Positions 8,815 to 21,040 of a stretch of DNA of 64,000 nucleotides are shown in pieces; positions within the stretch are counted from its first letter, which is position 1, and the number at the start of each line of letters is the position of its first letter. This DNA is from Erinaceus europaeus (taxonomy: Eukaryota; Chordata; Mammalia; Eulipotyphla; Erinaceidae). Position numbers and translations under genes: made by a program. The stretch lies in assembly GCF_950295315.1 (NCBI RefSeq), contig NW_026647189.1, forward strand, positions 124,001 through 188,000, read 5' to 3'. The notes beneath the pieces were generated by a model that made no database searches, was not told the origin of the DNA, and saw only the letters and a list, made by a program, of their open reading frames with translations.

Positions 8815-9027
8815 AAATCTTTTTAATATATATATTTATTTTCCATTTGTTGCCCTTTTTTGTAGTTATTTGTTGTTATTGATGTCATTGTTGTTGGATA
8901 GGACAGAGAGAAATGGAGAGAGGAGGGAAAGACAGAGTGAGGAGAGAAAGAGAGACACCTGCAGAACCTGCTTCACTGCCTGTGAAGCATCCCCACTACA
9001 GGTGGGGAACCACGGGCTCCAACTTGG
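8815..9027 (-). mobile_element. Hedgehog-type SINE lacking most of the tRNA head, minus strand
   Basis: T-rich tail, GTTGGATAGGACAGAGAGAA, CACCTGCAGAACCTGCTTC and CAGGTGGGGAACCACGGGC. The head that should follow is replaced by unrelated sequence. Confidence 0.75.
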
Positions 9028-10851
9028 TTAGATCTGGTAGTACAGCATATGGTGAAGGCTGGGGCTGTCTGGGGTCTTCAGGCATGAGAGCTGCTGCCTT
9101 ACAATCTCTACTAGCCAGGTTTTAACCTGTCAGTCTGTCTGAGTGTGTGTGTCTGTGTGTGCTCAGAGCTCACCTCTAGTAGTCTCAGAGCATGGGTGGC
9201 AAGGTAGCCTGCCTCACCTGCAACTTATGTACAGAGAACGTAGCTAGTCAGGGCAAGCCAGCTAGCCCAGATTCTGGCTAAACAAGAAAGCATATGCAAA
9301 GGGAATCTCATGTCTAAATCTCCTGAGTTCCCTATTCAATCCCATGCCTCACTATCTATCATCCGGGGGAAGCTGGGGCACCCCTCAGAATTCAGGGGCA
9401 TGAGCCTGTCAAGTCACGTTTGGCTACCTACTCCGCCTCCAGGCTCTCAGTCCACTGCTCAGGGCAGCAGATTACAAGCACAGACAGTACCCAGAAAGAG
9501 CTGTTTCAACATAGATGGGAACTGTATTTCAGCAAACAATAGTGGATGAACCCGGTCCCTTACACCTACCCTTTGGGTCCGGCTAAGGCAATTGCTCCTG
9601 TGGCCTCACATTCCTGATCATGGTGTCCTGGTGTCCACACATCACACTATAAGAGATTGCCAGAAGTAGGCATCCATGAGTGTTCCATACAAAGTCTCTC
9701 TGCTTGCAGGAAGCACAAACTCCCCGGGCCCTTGCTATGGACAGACAAAAGAAAGATGGATGCCTCCATTGGCTGAATTAGGAGCTTCCAGTGGAGATCA
9801 CAGCCCCGCCCCTCACCTGAGGGCCTGGCTGCTGCTAATAAAGGCAATTGGAAACACCTGTTACCACTTGGGCCCTGAGGACATACTCAGGAAACCCTCC
9901 AGGATCTGGCAGACCTCAGGCTGGCAGACCTCCTGACCCTGGGATATCTGTGTTCCTATTTCACAGCCATCAAAAAACCCTCTTTCTGAACCCTGGAAGC
10001 TTCCGTTTTGCATGGAAAATCTGAACACTGGTGTGGCCATCAGTACCACAGATCCTTTACTTTCGGCCCAATAGAGGGAAAGCACAATGTGTGTGCCAGG
10101 GGGATAGAGTTTCACTTCTCTTGACCTGGGCTCTCATGGAATAATGACAAGGATGCGGTGCAGGAAATTGAGGAGGGCTGCATTTAGGCTGAGTGTCAGC
10201 CTAAGGGCCCTGGAGAATGGGAGTCAAGCACAGAGGGCCTGGACAGCTGCAGCTGGAGATGGACATATGCCTTTTACCTGCAGCAGGATCGCTGTCTCCT
10301 CAGTTCCCCAATGTACTACGCTTTATGCAGGAGACTGAATAATCCAAAGGGCAAAGAAAGGAAATTTTCAACACCAGGAAGTCCGAGTTCACGATGCATG
10401 CACTGACTTCCATAAGGGCCCAGTGAAGAAGGCATGTAGAGACAGTCAGAGAGACAGGATGACAGAGACAGAAAAGGACTGAAATTCTGGCCCTGTGTTG
10501 ATTAGTGCCAGAGCACTGAAGACAAACCCTCCATGCCCATGCATACTTCTAAAAAGTGGCATTGTTATTTTATGTTTGTGAGGAAAGGATACACTTAGAA
10601 CATCAAGGTCTTAGCCCACTCTGAGAAGCAACACTTAGCCTGCAGCCCACTCTCAAAACTGCCCTCGCCTCTCCAATTTGGAAGTAGTCTTAGTGATGCT
10701 CCAGCCAAGATGCAGGCTGGCTTAATGCATCTCCCTGGTCCAGCCTCAGACTGTTCTGTGTGCAGGGAACTGCACTATGTCTATTTCTTCTTTGATTTAC
10801 ACTTTTGGGATAGGACTAGTTGGACAAAAAGAGCAAGAGGGAAGTAGATCA
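9028..10851. other. Single-copy DNA left of the array, no gene recognised
   Basis: About 1.8 kb of mixed-composition sequence. It has a short GT-rich run at about 9140-9160, an AATAAA at 9837-9842 and only short, non-homologous open frames. I searched it by eye for the missing mucin C-terminal exons and found none. Part of it may be an old LTR or other decayed repeat, but nothing supports a specific call. Confidence 0.5.
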
Positions 10852-13800
10852 TTGCCAGTCAAAGGTCTTCACAGCGCACTTGGGATTGGGCGGCCTGAGA
10901 CTCAAATGTTACATTGTAGATGGACTGTTTGCAGTTCTTGCTCCCCAGGACATTGGACTGTCTCAACTCCCTCCCTTACAGCATGAAAAAAAGACTCTTG
11001 ACAACCTTGGAGCAAATGGAGTGGGGGTCAGGGGAGCTGGTTGCATGTCTGCGTGCTCAAACCCAGGTGTCTGTGGGGGTCCGTGGCAGAGGCTGTAAGG
11101 GGGCTAGGGGACAGAAGGAGACTGTTTGAGAGGCAGGCTTCAGGCAGGGGAGCCTGTGAGTGTGTGCAGGGCTGTGAATGTGTGTGGTGGCAGAGGGTTA
11201 TGGCATGTCCCCCTGCTGGATGGTGAGATGGCAGCTGGGCTGGCCCTGGGCCCCCAGGGCTGAAGGGAAGAAGCAGGGTGGCAGTAATGTAGCGCAGGGA
11301 GGCACACAGTAGATGTTAGTTGGGGAGCTGGGGGACAGAGGGCAAGGGGAAAGAGGCCATCCTTGAGGAGGGGTCTGGACTAGAGAGTGGGTGGAGCTGG
11401 AGGCATGGAAGGTCCCAGGAACCAGGGACTGACAGGAACAGATTCCTGCACCCACCCACTGGATAGAAGCTGCAGCAGCCAGAGCAGCAGCCTTGTCTTG
11501 CCTAGTCCAAGGGTCCTGAGTAAGTCCCTCTGAGGATGAGGAAGGGGAGGAGGAGGTGGAGGAGGAGGAATAGGAGGAGCAGGAGGAGAAGAGGAGGAGG
11601 AAGAAGAGGAGGAGGAGGAGGGGCAGGAGGGCAGCTGTCAGTAGGCAAAGGGATTAATAGAGGCCTACATTACGGAGGCTTGTGTCCACCAACCCTCAGG
11701 GGCATCTCAGGGCACCCAGGGACCTGGTGTGGGTATCTCTGGGGCTGGGACTGTAAGTCACTTAGCAAGACTGTGTGTCAGTGCACATGGTGGGACAGGG
11801 GCCTGGCAGAACTTAGTCCCCAGCCCTGGGCTGTCAGATGCCAGCCCCTTGCTCAGACACACACCAATCTGCCCATAACCCCTTGGCCTGGACGACCTGC
11901 ACCTGCTTTGGACTGGGGCTCTGGTTCTGTTGGCTGGCGACACCCCTCAGGTCAAGTTAAAGGTGGGGGTCATGGCTGCTGGTCCACTGGATAGGCTGGG
12001 TCCCCGTGGCCTAGCAACCACAGGAGCCCTCTGTGATGTCCTAGCCCCTGGAATTCTGTGCTGGCCACACTGGTACTGGGCAGCCCAACTGCCCTGCCAC
12101 TAGGTCAGGCAACAGCGCCCAGACGCCTGGGCCCTGGCAGAGGGACGGAAGGATGGGAAGACAGTGCTGACCGACGAGGGACCTCAGGGACCTCTAGCAG
12201 CCAAGAGAAGACAGGTGGAGGTGTGCCTGGGATCCAGGGAGCCCAGGCCATAGCTGCCTGCATACCTGCATGCCTTCCTGGATGTCTGTATGCTGCCTTT
12301 GTCCAGGTAGGTTTCTCAGGTCCCCTCCACTCCTGTCCTCTCCTGCCCTCTCCTGTCCTCACCATCCACTCCCCTCTCCGCTCCTCAGCACTTTGCTTCT
12401 CTCCTTTGTCTGTCCTCTCTTCCGGGTGCCCTGCTCAACAGCTCCAGCACTTGTGATGGTTCTCCAGTGACAGCTGTTCGCAACCCCTTCCACCCCCTCC
12501 CTGCCCCTGAGGTGACCCAACTCACAGGTCTCCGGCTCACCCCACCCACACCCATACCCACCAACACATTCCCTGGTTCAGCCCCTCTGCCCTATTCAGC
12601 TGAACTGGCCCCTTTTCAACCTACCTATGCATCGTTGTTCGTCTTCAACATTCAAGGAGAGATCTCCTTTTGTACTTAGCTTGGTTGACTGGTGGATGGA
12701 TGGATAGATGGATGGATAGCTGGATGGATAGCTGGATGGGTGGATGGATGGATGGACAGGTCAAAGGATTGGTTTTGTAGAGGCAGAGTACCATTTAGGG
12801 GTACTTGAGACAGCTGGTGTCAGAGCCCTAGTCTATGTCAAATGGAAAACATTAATCCATCAATAACAAAAATGAATAACCACCTAAATAAATAAATAAA
12901 TATATAAATTGGGTTAAAAAATACATGTGTCTTTGCCTTTCTGCATATGGTATGCTGTGAGGAACTTAACAAGGAAAGCATTGTCCTGAGTAACCCCTTT
13001 GAAGAAGTGGAATATTTCATTTTCCTTTTTATTTTTTGACTTTCCATTTTCTTGATTATTTATTGGAATAAAAACACAGGAATTGAGAGGGAAGGGGGGG
13101 ATATAGAGTTTGAGACACAGAGAGAGACACCTGCAGCACTTCTACACCACTTGTAAACATTTCCCCCGGCAGGTTGGGACCAGGGTCTTGAACCCCAGTC
13201 CTCCTGCATTGTAATATGAGTGCTTAACTGGGTGTGGCACCACCTGGTACCTTTGATGTGACACTGTTTTTAGCAAGGAATAGAAATTCTCGTGCCAAGG
13301 TAATAAATAAATAAATGAAGAAATCAATAAAAGTGCATTGACATTAACTCAGTGGAAACACACAGGGACATAAACATCTCTGTTACATGTATTACTTATT
13401 CATTGATTGATTGATTGCCTCAAGGGGTTATTGCCACAGCTCAGTGCCTGTGCCACGAATCATCCACAGCTCCTGCACTCCATTTGTTCCCCTTTTACTG
13501 CCCTTGTTGCTTGGTCACTGTGGTGGTTATTGTTTTTGTTGTTGTTGTTGTTACTGACCTTGCATCTGACAGACACAAAAGGAGAGAGCAGAGGAAATAC
13601 AGGGTGGGAGAGAAAGATAGAGCTCCTAAAGACCTGCTTCACCCCCTGTAAAGCGACTCCCCTGCAGGTGGCGGTCTGGGGGCCAGACCCCAAATCCTTC
13701 CACCTGTCCCCTCTATTCGTGAGCGCCACAAGCCCTTAACCCTCTGACATACCACCAAACCTCCCTGAATTTACTTTTGAAGGCAGTATCACCTGCCTCG

Positions 13801-14202
13801 TTTTGATTCCTCATTATCCTGAGGGTCAGTCCTGGAGACAGTGTCATGACACGACACAGGGAGATCTCTTTATCAGAGAGCACCTGGAACAGCAGCTGGG
13901 GCTCTAGTGCCAGGGCAGGAGCAACTCCCCATCCACCCTCCACGGAGTCCACCTGCCTGCATTTTGGTCCTTTTCCCTCCAAAAAAGATTTTTCCCTTTT
14001 TTCACTTTGAAACAGGCAGCAGACAGGTTACCCAGGCAGGGGAAAAAAAAAAAAAGCCTTTTTTTTTTTTTTTTTTTTACCGAAGTGAATGACCATCTTC
14101 TGGCAAGTATAGGTTTTGAACCTGAAAACTCTGTCTGTCTGTCTCTTAGTCTACAGAAAGAGCCACTAGCCCAGCCAGATCTCACGCTCAGATGGGGTGT
14201 TT
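10852..14202 (+). repeat. Array unit 1 (edge unit, most diverged)
   Basis: Length 3351 bp. Homology to the other units starts abruptly at TTGCCAGTCAAAGG; bases to the left do not match the end of a unit. It lacks about 12 bp (the GGCAGGCACC stretch) after the small hairpin, which itself has one stem mismatch. Its (GGAT)n tract is interrupted by TAGCTGGA motifs. The mini-intron acceptor AG is changed (TTCCGG at 12420-12425). Its (GTT)n run is interrupted. Confidence 0.95.
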
Positions 14203-17200
14203 CTGCCAGTCAAAGGTCTGCACAGCGCACTAGGGATTGGGCGGCCTGAGACCCAAATGTTACATTGTAGATGGACTGTTTGCAGTTCTTGCTCCCCAGG
14301 ACATTGGACTGTCTCAACTCCCTCCCCTACAGCATGAAAAAAAGACTCTTGACAACCTTGGAGCAACTGGAGTGGGGGCGAGGGGAGCTGTTTGCATGTC
14401 TGCACTGCTCCTGCCCAGGTGTCTGTGGGGGTCCGTGGCAGAGGCTGTAAGGGGGCTGGGGGGCAGAAGGAGACTGTTTGAGAGGCAGGCTGCAGGCAGG
14501 GGAGCCCAGGAGTGTGTGCATGGCTGTGTGTGTGGGTGTGGTTGCAGGGGGTTAGGGCAGGTCCCCCTGCTGGATGGTGAGATGGCAGCTGGGCTGGCCC
14601 TGGGCCCTCAGGGCTGAAGGGCAGAAGCAGGGTGGCAGTAAAGTAGCGCAGGGAGGAACAGAGTAGATGTTAGTTGGGAGCTGGGGGACAGAGGGTAAGG
14701 GGAAAGGGGGCATCCTTGAGGAGGGGTCAGGACCTGAGAGTGGGGGGAGCTGGAGACATGGAAGGTCCCAGGAATCAGGGACTGACAGGAACAGGTTCCT
14801 ACACCCCCCCACTGGATAGAAGCTGCAGAAGCCAGAGCAGCAGCCCTGGCTTGCCTAGGCCAAGGGCCCTGAGTGAGTCCCTCTGAGGATGAGGAAAAGG
14901 AGGAGGGGGTGGAGGAGGAGGAGGAGGAGGAGAAAGAGGAGGAGGAAGAAGAGGAGGAGGAGGAGGAAGAAGAGGAGGAGGAGGAAGAAGAGGAGGAGGA
15001 GGAGGCGGAGGAGGAGGGGCAGGAGGGCAGCTGTTAGTAGGCAACGGGATTAATAGAGGCCTCCATTACGGAGGCATGTGTCCAGGCAGGCACCCAACAA
15101 CCCTCAGGGGCAGCTCAAGGCACCCAGGGACTTGGTGTGGGTATCTCTGGGGCGGGGACTGTCAGTCAGTCAGCAAGACTGTGTGTCAGTGCACGTGGTG
15201 GGAGAGGGGCCTGGCGGACCTTGGTCCCCCGCCCTGGACTGTCAGATGCCAGCCCCATGCCCAGACACACACCAATCTGCCCACAGCCCCTTGGCCTGGC
15301 CGACCAGCACCTGCTTTGGCCTGGGGCTCTGGCACTGGTGGCTGGCCACCGCCCCTCAGGTCAAGTTCAGCGTGGGGGTCATGGCTGCTGGTCAACTGGA
15401 TGGGCGGGGTCCCCGTGGCCTAGCAACCACAGGAGCCCTCTGTGATGTCCTAGCCCCTGGCAATCTGTGCTGGCCACACAAGCACTGGGCAGCCCAACTG
15501 CCCTGCCACTAGGTCAGGCAACAGCACCCAGACGCCTGGGCCCTGGCAGAGGGACGGAAGGATGGGAAGACAGTGCTGACCGACGAGGGACCTCAGGGCT
15601 GGCAGCCAAGAGAAGACAGGTGCAGGTGCGCACGGGATCCAGGGAGCCCAGGCCAGAGCTGCCTGCATGCCTGCCTGCCTTCCTGGATGTCTGTATGCTG
15701 CCTTTGTCCAGGTAGGTTTCTCAGGTCCCCTCCAATCCTGTCCTCTCCTGTCCTCTCCTGTCCTCACCATCCTCTCCCCCCTCCTCTCCTCCACACTTTG
15801 CTTCTCTCCTTTGTCTGTCCTCTCTTCCAGGTGCCCTGCTCACCAGCTCCAGCACTTGTGATGGTTCTCCAGTGACAGCTGTTCACAACCCCTTCCACCC
15901 CCTGCCTGCCCCTAATGTGACCCAGCTCACAGGGTCTCCGGCTCACCCCACCCAAACCCACACGCCCCAACACATTCCCTGGTTCAGCCCCTCTGCCCTA
16001 TTCAGCCAAACTGGCCCCTTTACAACCTACCTATGCATCGTTGTTTCTCCTCACCATTCAAGGAGACATCACCTTTTGTACTGAGCTTGGTTTACTGGTG
16101 GATGGATGGATGGATGGATGGATGAATGGATGGATAGATGTATGGGTGGATGGATGGATGGATGGACAGGTCAATGGATCGGTTTTATAGAGGCAGAGTA
16201 CCATATAGGGGTACTGGAGTCCGCTGGTGTCAGATCCTTAGTCAATGTCAAATGTAAAACATTAATTCATCAATAACAAAAATGAATAAGCACCTAAATA
16301 AATAAATAAATAAATATAAAAACTGGGTTAAAAAATACATGGCGTCTTTGCCTTTCTGCATATGGAATGCTGTGAGGATCTTAACAAGGAAAGCATTGTC
16401 CTGAGTAGCCCATTTGAAGTCGTGGAATATTTCCTTTTCCTTTTCCTTTTTTTACTTTCTATTTTCTTGATTATTCCCTGGAAAAAATAGACAGGAATTG
16501 AGAGTGAAGGGAGGTAGAGAGAGTTTGAGACACAGAGAGAGACAACTGCAGCACTTCCGCACCACTTGTAAAGATTTCCCCTGGCAGGTGGGAACCAGGG
16601 TGTTGAAGCCCAGTCCTCCTGCATTGTAACATGAGGGCTTAACTGGGAGTGGCACCACCTGGTACCCATGATGGGACACTTTTTTTTAGCAATGAAAAGA
16701 AATTCTCGTGGCAAGGTAATAAATAAATGAAGAAATAAATAAAAGTGCATTTACATTAACTCAGTGGAAACACACAGGGACATATACGTCTCTGTTACCT
16801 GTATTACTTCTTCATGTATGGATTGATTGCCTCAAGGGGTTATTGCCACAGCTGAGTGCCTACGCCACGAATAATCCACAGCTCCTGCACTCCATTTGTT
16901 CCCCTTTTGCTGCCCTTGTTGCTTGGTCACTGTGGTGGTTATTGTTGTTGTTGTTGTTGTTGTTACTGACCTTGCATCTGACAGACACAAAAGGAGAGAG
17001 CAGAGGAAATACAGGGTGGGAGAGAAAGATAGAGCTCCTAAAGACCTGCTTCACCCCCTGTAAAGCGACTCCCCTGCAGGTGGCGGTCTGGGGGCCAGAC
17101 CCCAAATCCTTCCACCTGTCCCCTCTATTCGTGAGCGCCACAAGCCCTTAACCCTCTGACATACCGCCAAACCTCCCTGGATTTACTTTTGAAGGCAGTA

Positions 17201-17625
17201 TCGCCTGCCTCGTTTTGATTCCTCATTATCCTGAGGGTCAGTCCTGGAGACAGTGTCATGACACGACACAAGGAGATCTCTGTTATCAGAGAGCACCTGG
17301 AACAGCAGCTGGGGCTCTAGTGCCAGGGCAGGAGCAACTTCCCATCCACCCTCCACGGAGTCCACCTGCCTGCATTTTGGTCCTTTTCCCTCCAAAAAAG
17401 ATTTTTCCCTTTTTTCACTTTGAAACAGGCAGCAGACAGGTTACCCAGGCAGGGGAAAAAAAAATAAAAAAAGCCTTTTTTTTTTTTTTTTTTTTTTTTT
17501 AACCGAAGTGAATGACCATCTTCTGGCAAGTATAGGTTTTGAACCTGAAAACTCTGTCTCTCTGTCTCTTAGTCTACAGAAAGGGCCACTAGCCCAGCCA
17601 GATATCACGCTCAGATGGGGTGTTT
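14203..17625 (+). repeat. Array unit 2
   Basis: Longest unit (3423 bp), owing to an expanded (GGA)n tract (about 14886-15028) and a long T-run near 17475-17500. It shares with unit 3 the reading ACAGGAGCC in the GC-rich middle, where later units have ACATGAGCC, and the form GGCAGAGGGACGG without the 2-bp insertion of units 4-16. Confidence 0.95.
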
Positions 17626-18361
17626 TTGCCAGTCAAAGGTCTGCACAGCGCACTAGGGATTGGGCGGCCTGAGACCCAAATGTTACATTGTAGATGGACT
17701 GTTTGCAGTTCTTGCTCCCCAGGACATTGGACTGTCTCAACTCCCTCCCCTACAGCATGAAAAAAAGACTCTTGACAACCTTGGAGCAACTGGAGTGGGG
17801 GCGAGGGGAGCTGTTTGCATGTCTGCACTGCTCCTGCCCAGGTGTCTGTGGGGGTCCGTGGCAGAGGCTGTACGGGGGCTAGGGGGCAGAAGGAGACTGT
17901 TTGAGAGGCAGGCTGCAGGCAGGGGAGCCCAGGAGTGTGTGCATGGCTGTGTGTGTGGGTGTGGTTGCAGGGGGTTAGGGCAGGTCCCCCTGCTGGATGG
18001 TGAGATGGCAGCTGGGCTGGCCCTGGGCCCTCAGGGCTGAAGGGCAGAAGCAGGGTGGCAGTAAAGTAGCGCAGGGAGGAACAGAGTAGATGTTAGTTGG
18101 GAGTTGGGGGACAGAGGGTAAGGGGAAAGGGGGCATCCTTGAGGAGGGGTCAGGACCTGAGAGTGGGGGGAGCTGGAGGCATGGAAGGTCCCAGGAATCA
18201 GGGACTGACAGGAACACGTTCCTACACCCCCCCACTGGATAGAAGCTGCAGAAGCCAGAGCAGCAGCCCTGGCTTGCCAAGGCCAAGGGCCCTGAGTGAG
18301 TCCCTCTGAGGATGAGGAAAAGGAGGAGGGGGTGGAGGAGGAGGAGGAGGAAGAGGAGGAG

Positions 18362-18396
<35 letters not shown>

Positions 18397-21040
18397 GGAG
18401 CAGGCGGAGGAGGAGGAGGAGGGGCAGGAGGGCAGCTGTCAGTAGGCAACGGGATTAATAGAGGCCTCCATTACGGAGGCATGTGTCCAGGCAGGCACCC
18501 ACCAACCCTCAGGGGCAGCTCAAGGCACCCAGGGACTTGGTGTGGGTATCTCTGGGGCGGGGACTGTCAGTCAGTCAGCAAGACTGTGTGTCAGTGCACC
18601 TGGTGGGAGAGGGGCCTGGCGGACCTTGGTCCCCCGCCCTGGATTGTCAGATGCCAGCCCCATGCCCAGACACACACCAATCTGCCCACAGCCCCTTGGC
18701 CCGGCCGACCAGCACCTGCTTTGGCCTGGGGCTCTGGCACTGGTGGCTGGCCACCGCCCCTCAGGTCAAGTTCAGCGTGGGGGTCATGGCTGCTGGTCAA
18801 CTGGATGGGCGGGGTCCCCGTGGCCTAGCAACCACAGGAGCCCCCTCTGATATCCTAGCCCCTGGCAATCTGTGCTGGCCACACAAGCACTGGGCAGCCC
18901 AACTGCCCTGCCACTAGGTCAGGCAACAGCGCCCAGACGCCTGGGCCCTGGCAGAGGGACGGAAGGATGGGAAGACAGTGCTGACCGACGAGGGACCTCA
19001 GGGCTTGCAGCCAAAAGAAGACAGGTGCAGGTGCGCACGGGATCCAGGGAGCCCAGGCCAGAGCTGCCTGCATGCCTGCCTGCCTTCCTGGATGTCTGTA
19101 TGCTGCCTTTGTCCAGGTAGGTTTCTCAGGTCCCCTCCAATCCTGTCCTCTCCTGTCCTCTCCTGTCCTCACCATCCTCTCCCCCCTCCTCTCCTCCGCA
19201 CTTTGCTTCTCTCCTTTGTCTGTCCTCTCTTCCATGTGCCCTGCTCACCAGCTCCAGCACTTGTGATGGTTCTCCAGTGACAGCTGTTCACAACCCCTTC
19301 CACCCCCTGCCTGCCCCTAATGTGACCCAGCTCACAGGGTCTCCGGCTCACCCCACCCAAACCCACACGCCCCAACACATTCCCTGGTTCAGCCCCTCTG
19401 CCCTATTCAGCCAAACTGGGCCTTTGCAACCTACCTATGCATCGTTGTTTCTCCTCACCATTCAAGGAGAGATCTCCTTTTGTACTTAGCTTGGTTGACT
19501 GGTGGATGGATGGATGGATGGATGGATGGATGGATGGATGGATGGATGAATGGATGGATAGATGTATGGGTGGATGGATGGATGGATGGACAGGTCAATG
19601 GATCGGTTTTGTAGAGGCAGAGTACCATATAGGGGTACTGGAGTCCGCTGGTGTCAGATCCCTAGTCAATGTCAAATGTAAAACATTAATTCATCAATAA
19701 CAAAAATGAATAAGCACCTAAATAAATAAATAAATAAATATAAAAACTGGGTTAAAAAATACATGGCGTCTTTGCCTTTCTGCATATGGAATGCTGTGAG
19801 GATCTTAACAAGGAAAGCATTGTCCTGATTAACCCATTTGAAGTCGTGGAATATTTCCTTTTCCTTTTTCTTTTTTTACTTTCTATTTTCTTGATTATTC
19901 ACTGGAATAAATAGACAGGAATTGAGAGGGAAGGGAGGTAGAGAGAGTTTGAGACACAGAGAGAGACAACTGCAGCACTTCCGCACCACTTGTAAAGATT
20001 TCCCCTGGCATGTGGGAACCAGGGTTTTGAAGCCCAGTCCTCCTGCATTGTAACATGAGTGCTTAACTGGGTGTGGCACCACCTGGTACCCTTGATGGGA
20101 CACTTTTTTTTAGCAATGAAAAGAAATTCTCGTGGCAAGGTAATCAATAAATGAAGAAGTCAATAAAAGTGCATTTACATTAACTCAGTGGAAACACACA
20201 GGGACATATACGTCTCTGTTACCTGTATTACATCTTCATGTATGGATTGATTGCCTCAAGGGGTTATTGCCACAGCTGAGTGCCTACGCCACGAATAATC
20301 CACAGCTCCTGCACTCCATTTGTTCCCCTTTCGCTGCCCTTGTTGCTTGGTCACTGTGGTGGTTATTGTTGTTGTTGTTGTTGTTGTTGTTGTTACTGAC
20401 CTTGCATCTGACAGACACAAAAGGAGAGAGCAGAGGAAATACAGGGTGGGAGAGAAAGATAGAGCTCCTAAAGACCTGCTTCACCCCCTGTAAAGCGACT
20501 CCCCTGCAGGTTGCGGTCTGGGGGCCAGACCCCAAATCCTTCCACCTGTCCCCTCTATTCGTGAGCGCCACAAGCCCTTAACCCTCTGACATACCGCCAA
20601 ACCTCCCTGGATTTACTTTTGAAGGCAGTATCACCTGCCTCGTTTTGAATCCTCATTATCCTGAGGGTCAGTCCTGGAGACAGTGTCATGACACGACACA
20701 CAGAGATCTCTGTTATCAGAGAGCACCTGGAACAGCAGCTGGGGCTCTAGTGCCAGGGCAGGAGCAACTCCCCATCCACCTTCCACGGAGTCCACCTGCC
20801 TGCAATTAGGTCCTTTTCCCTCCACAAAAGATTTTTCCCTTTTTTCACTTTGAAACAGGCAGGAGACAGGTAACCCAGGCAGGGGGAAAAAAAATAAAAA
20901 GCCTTTTTTTTTTTTTGCCGAAGTGAATGACGATCTTCTGGGAAGTATAGGTTTTGAACCTGAAAACTCTGTCTGTCTGTCTCTTAGTCCACAGAAAGAG
21001 CCACTAGCCCAGCCAGATCTCACGCTCAGATGGGGTGTTT
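17626..21040 (+). repeat. Array unit 3
   Basis: Length 3415 bp. Close to unit 2, with a long (GGAT)n tract (19502-19547). It carries a private change that destroys the mini-intron acceptor (TTCCAT instead of TTCCAG at 19231-19236). Confidence 0.95.

Noticed and set aside
9640..9845. TATAA near 9650 and AATAAA at 9837, spaced as in a retroviral LTR
   Set aside because: No matching termini, target duplication or internal retroviral sequence was found; both motifs are short enough to occur by chance.
15078..15512. 144-residue frame in units 2 and 3 containing VKFSVGVMAAGQLDG
   Set aside because: It starts at GTG and is cut by ACATGAGCC (TGA) in units 4-16. The sequence looks protein-like, but I know no family, and it is lost in most units.
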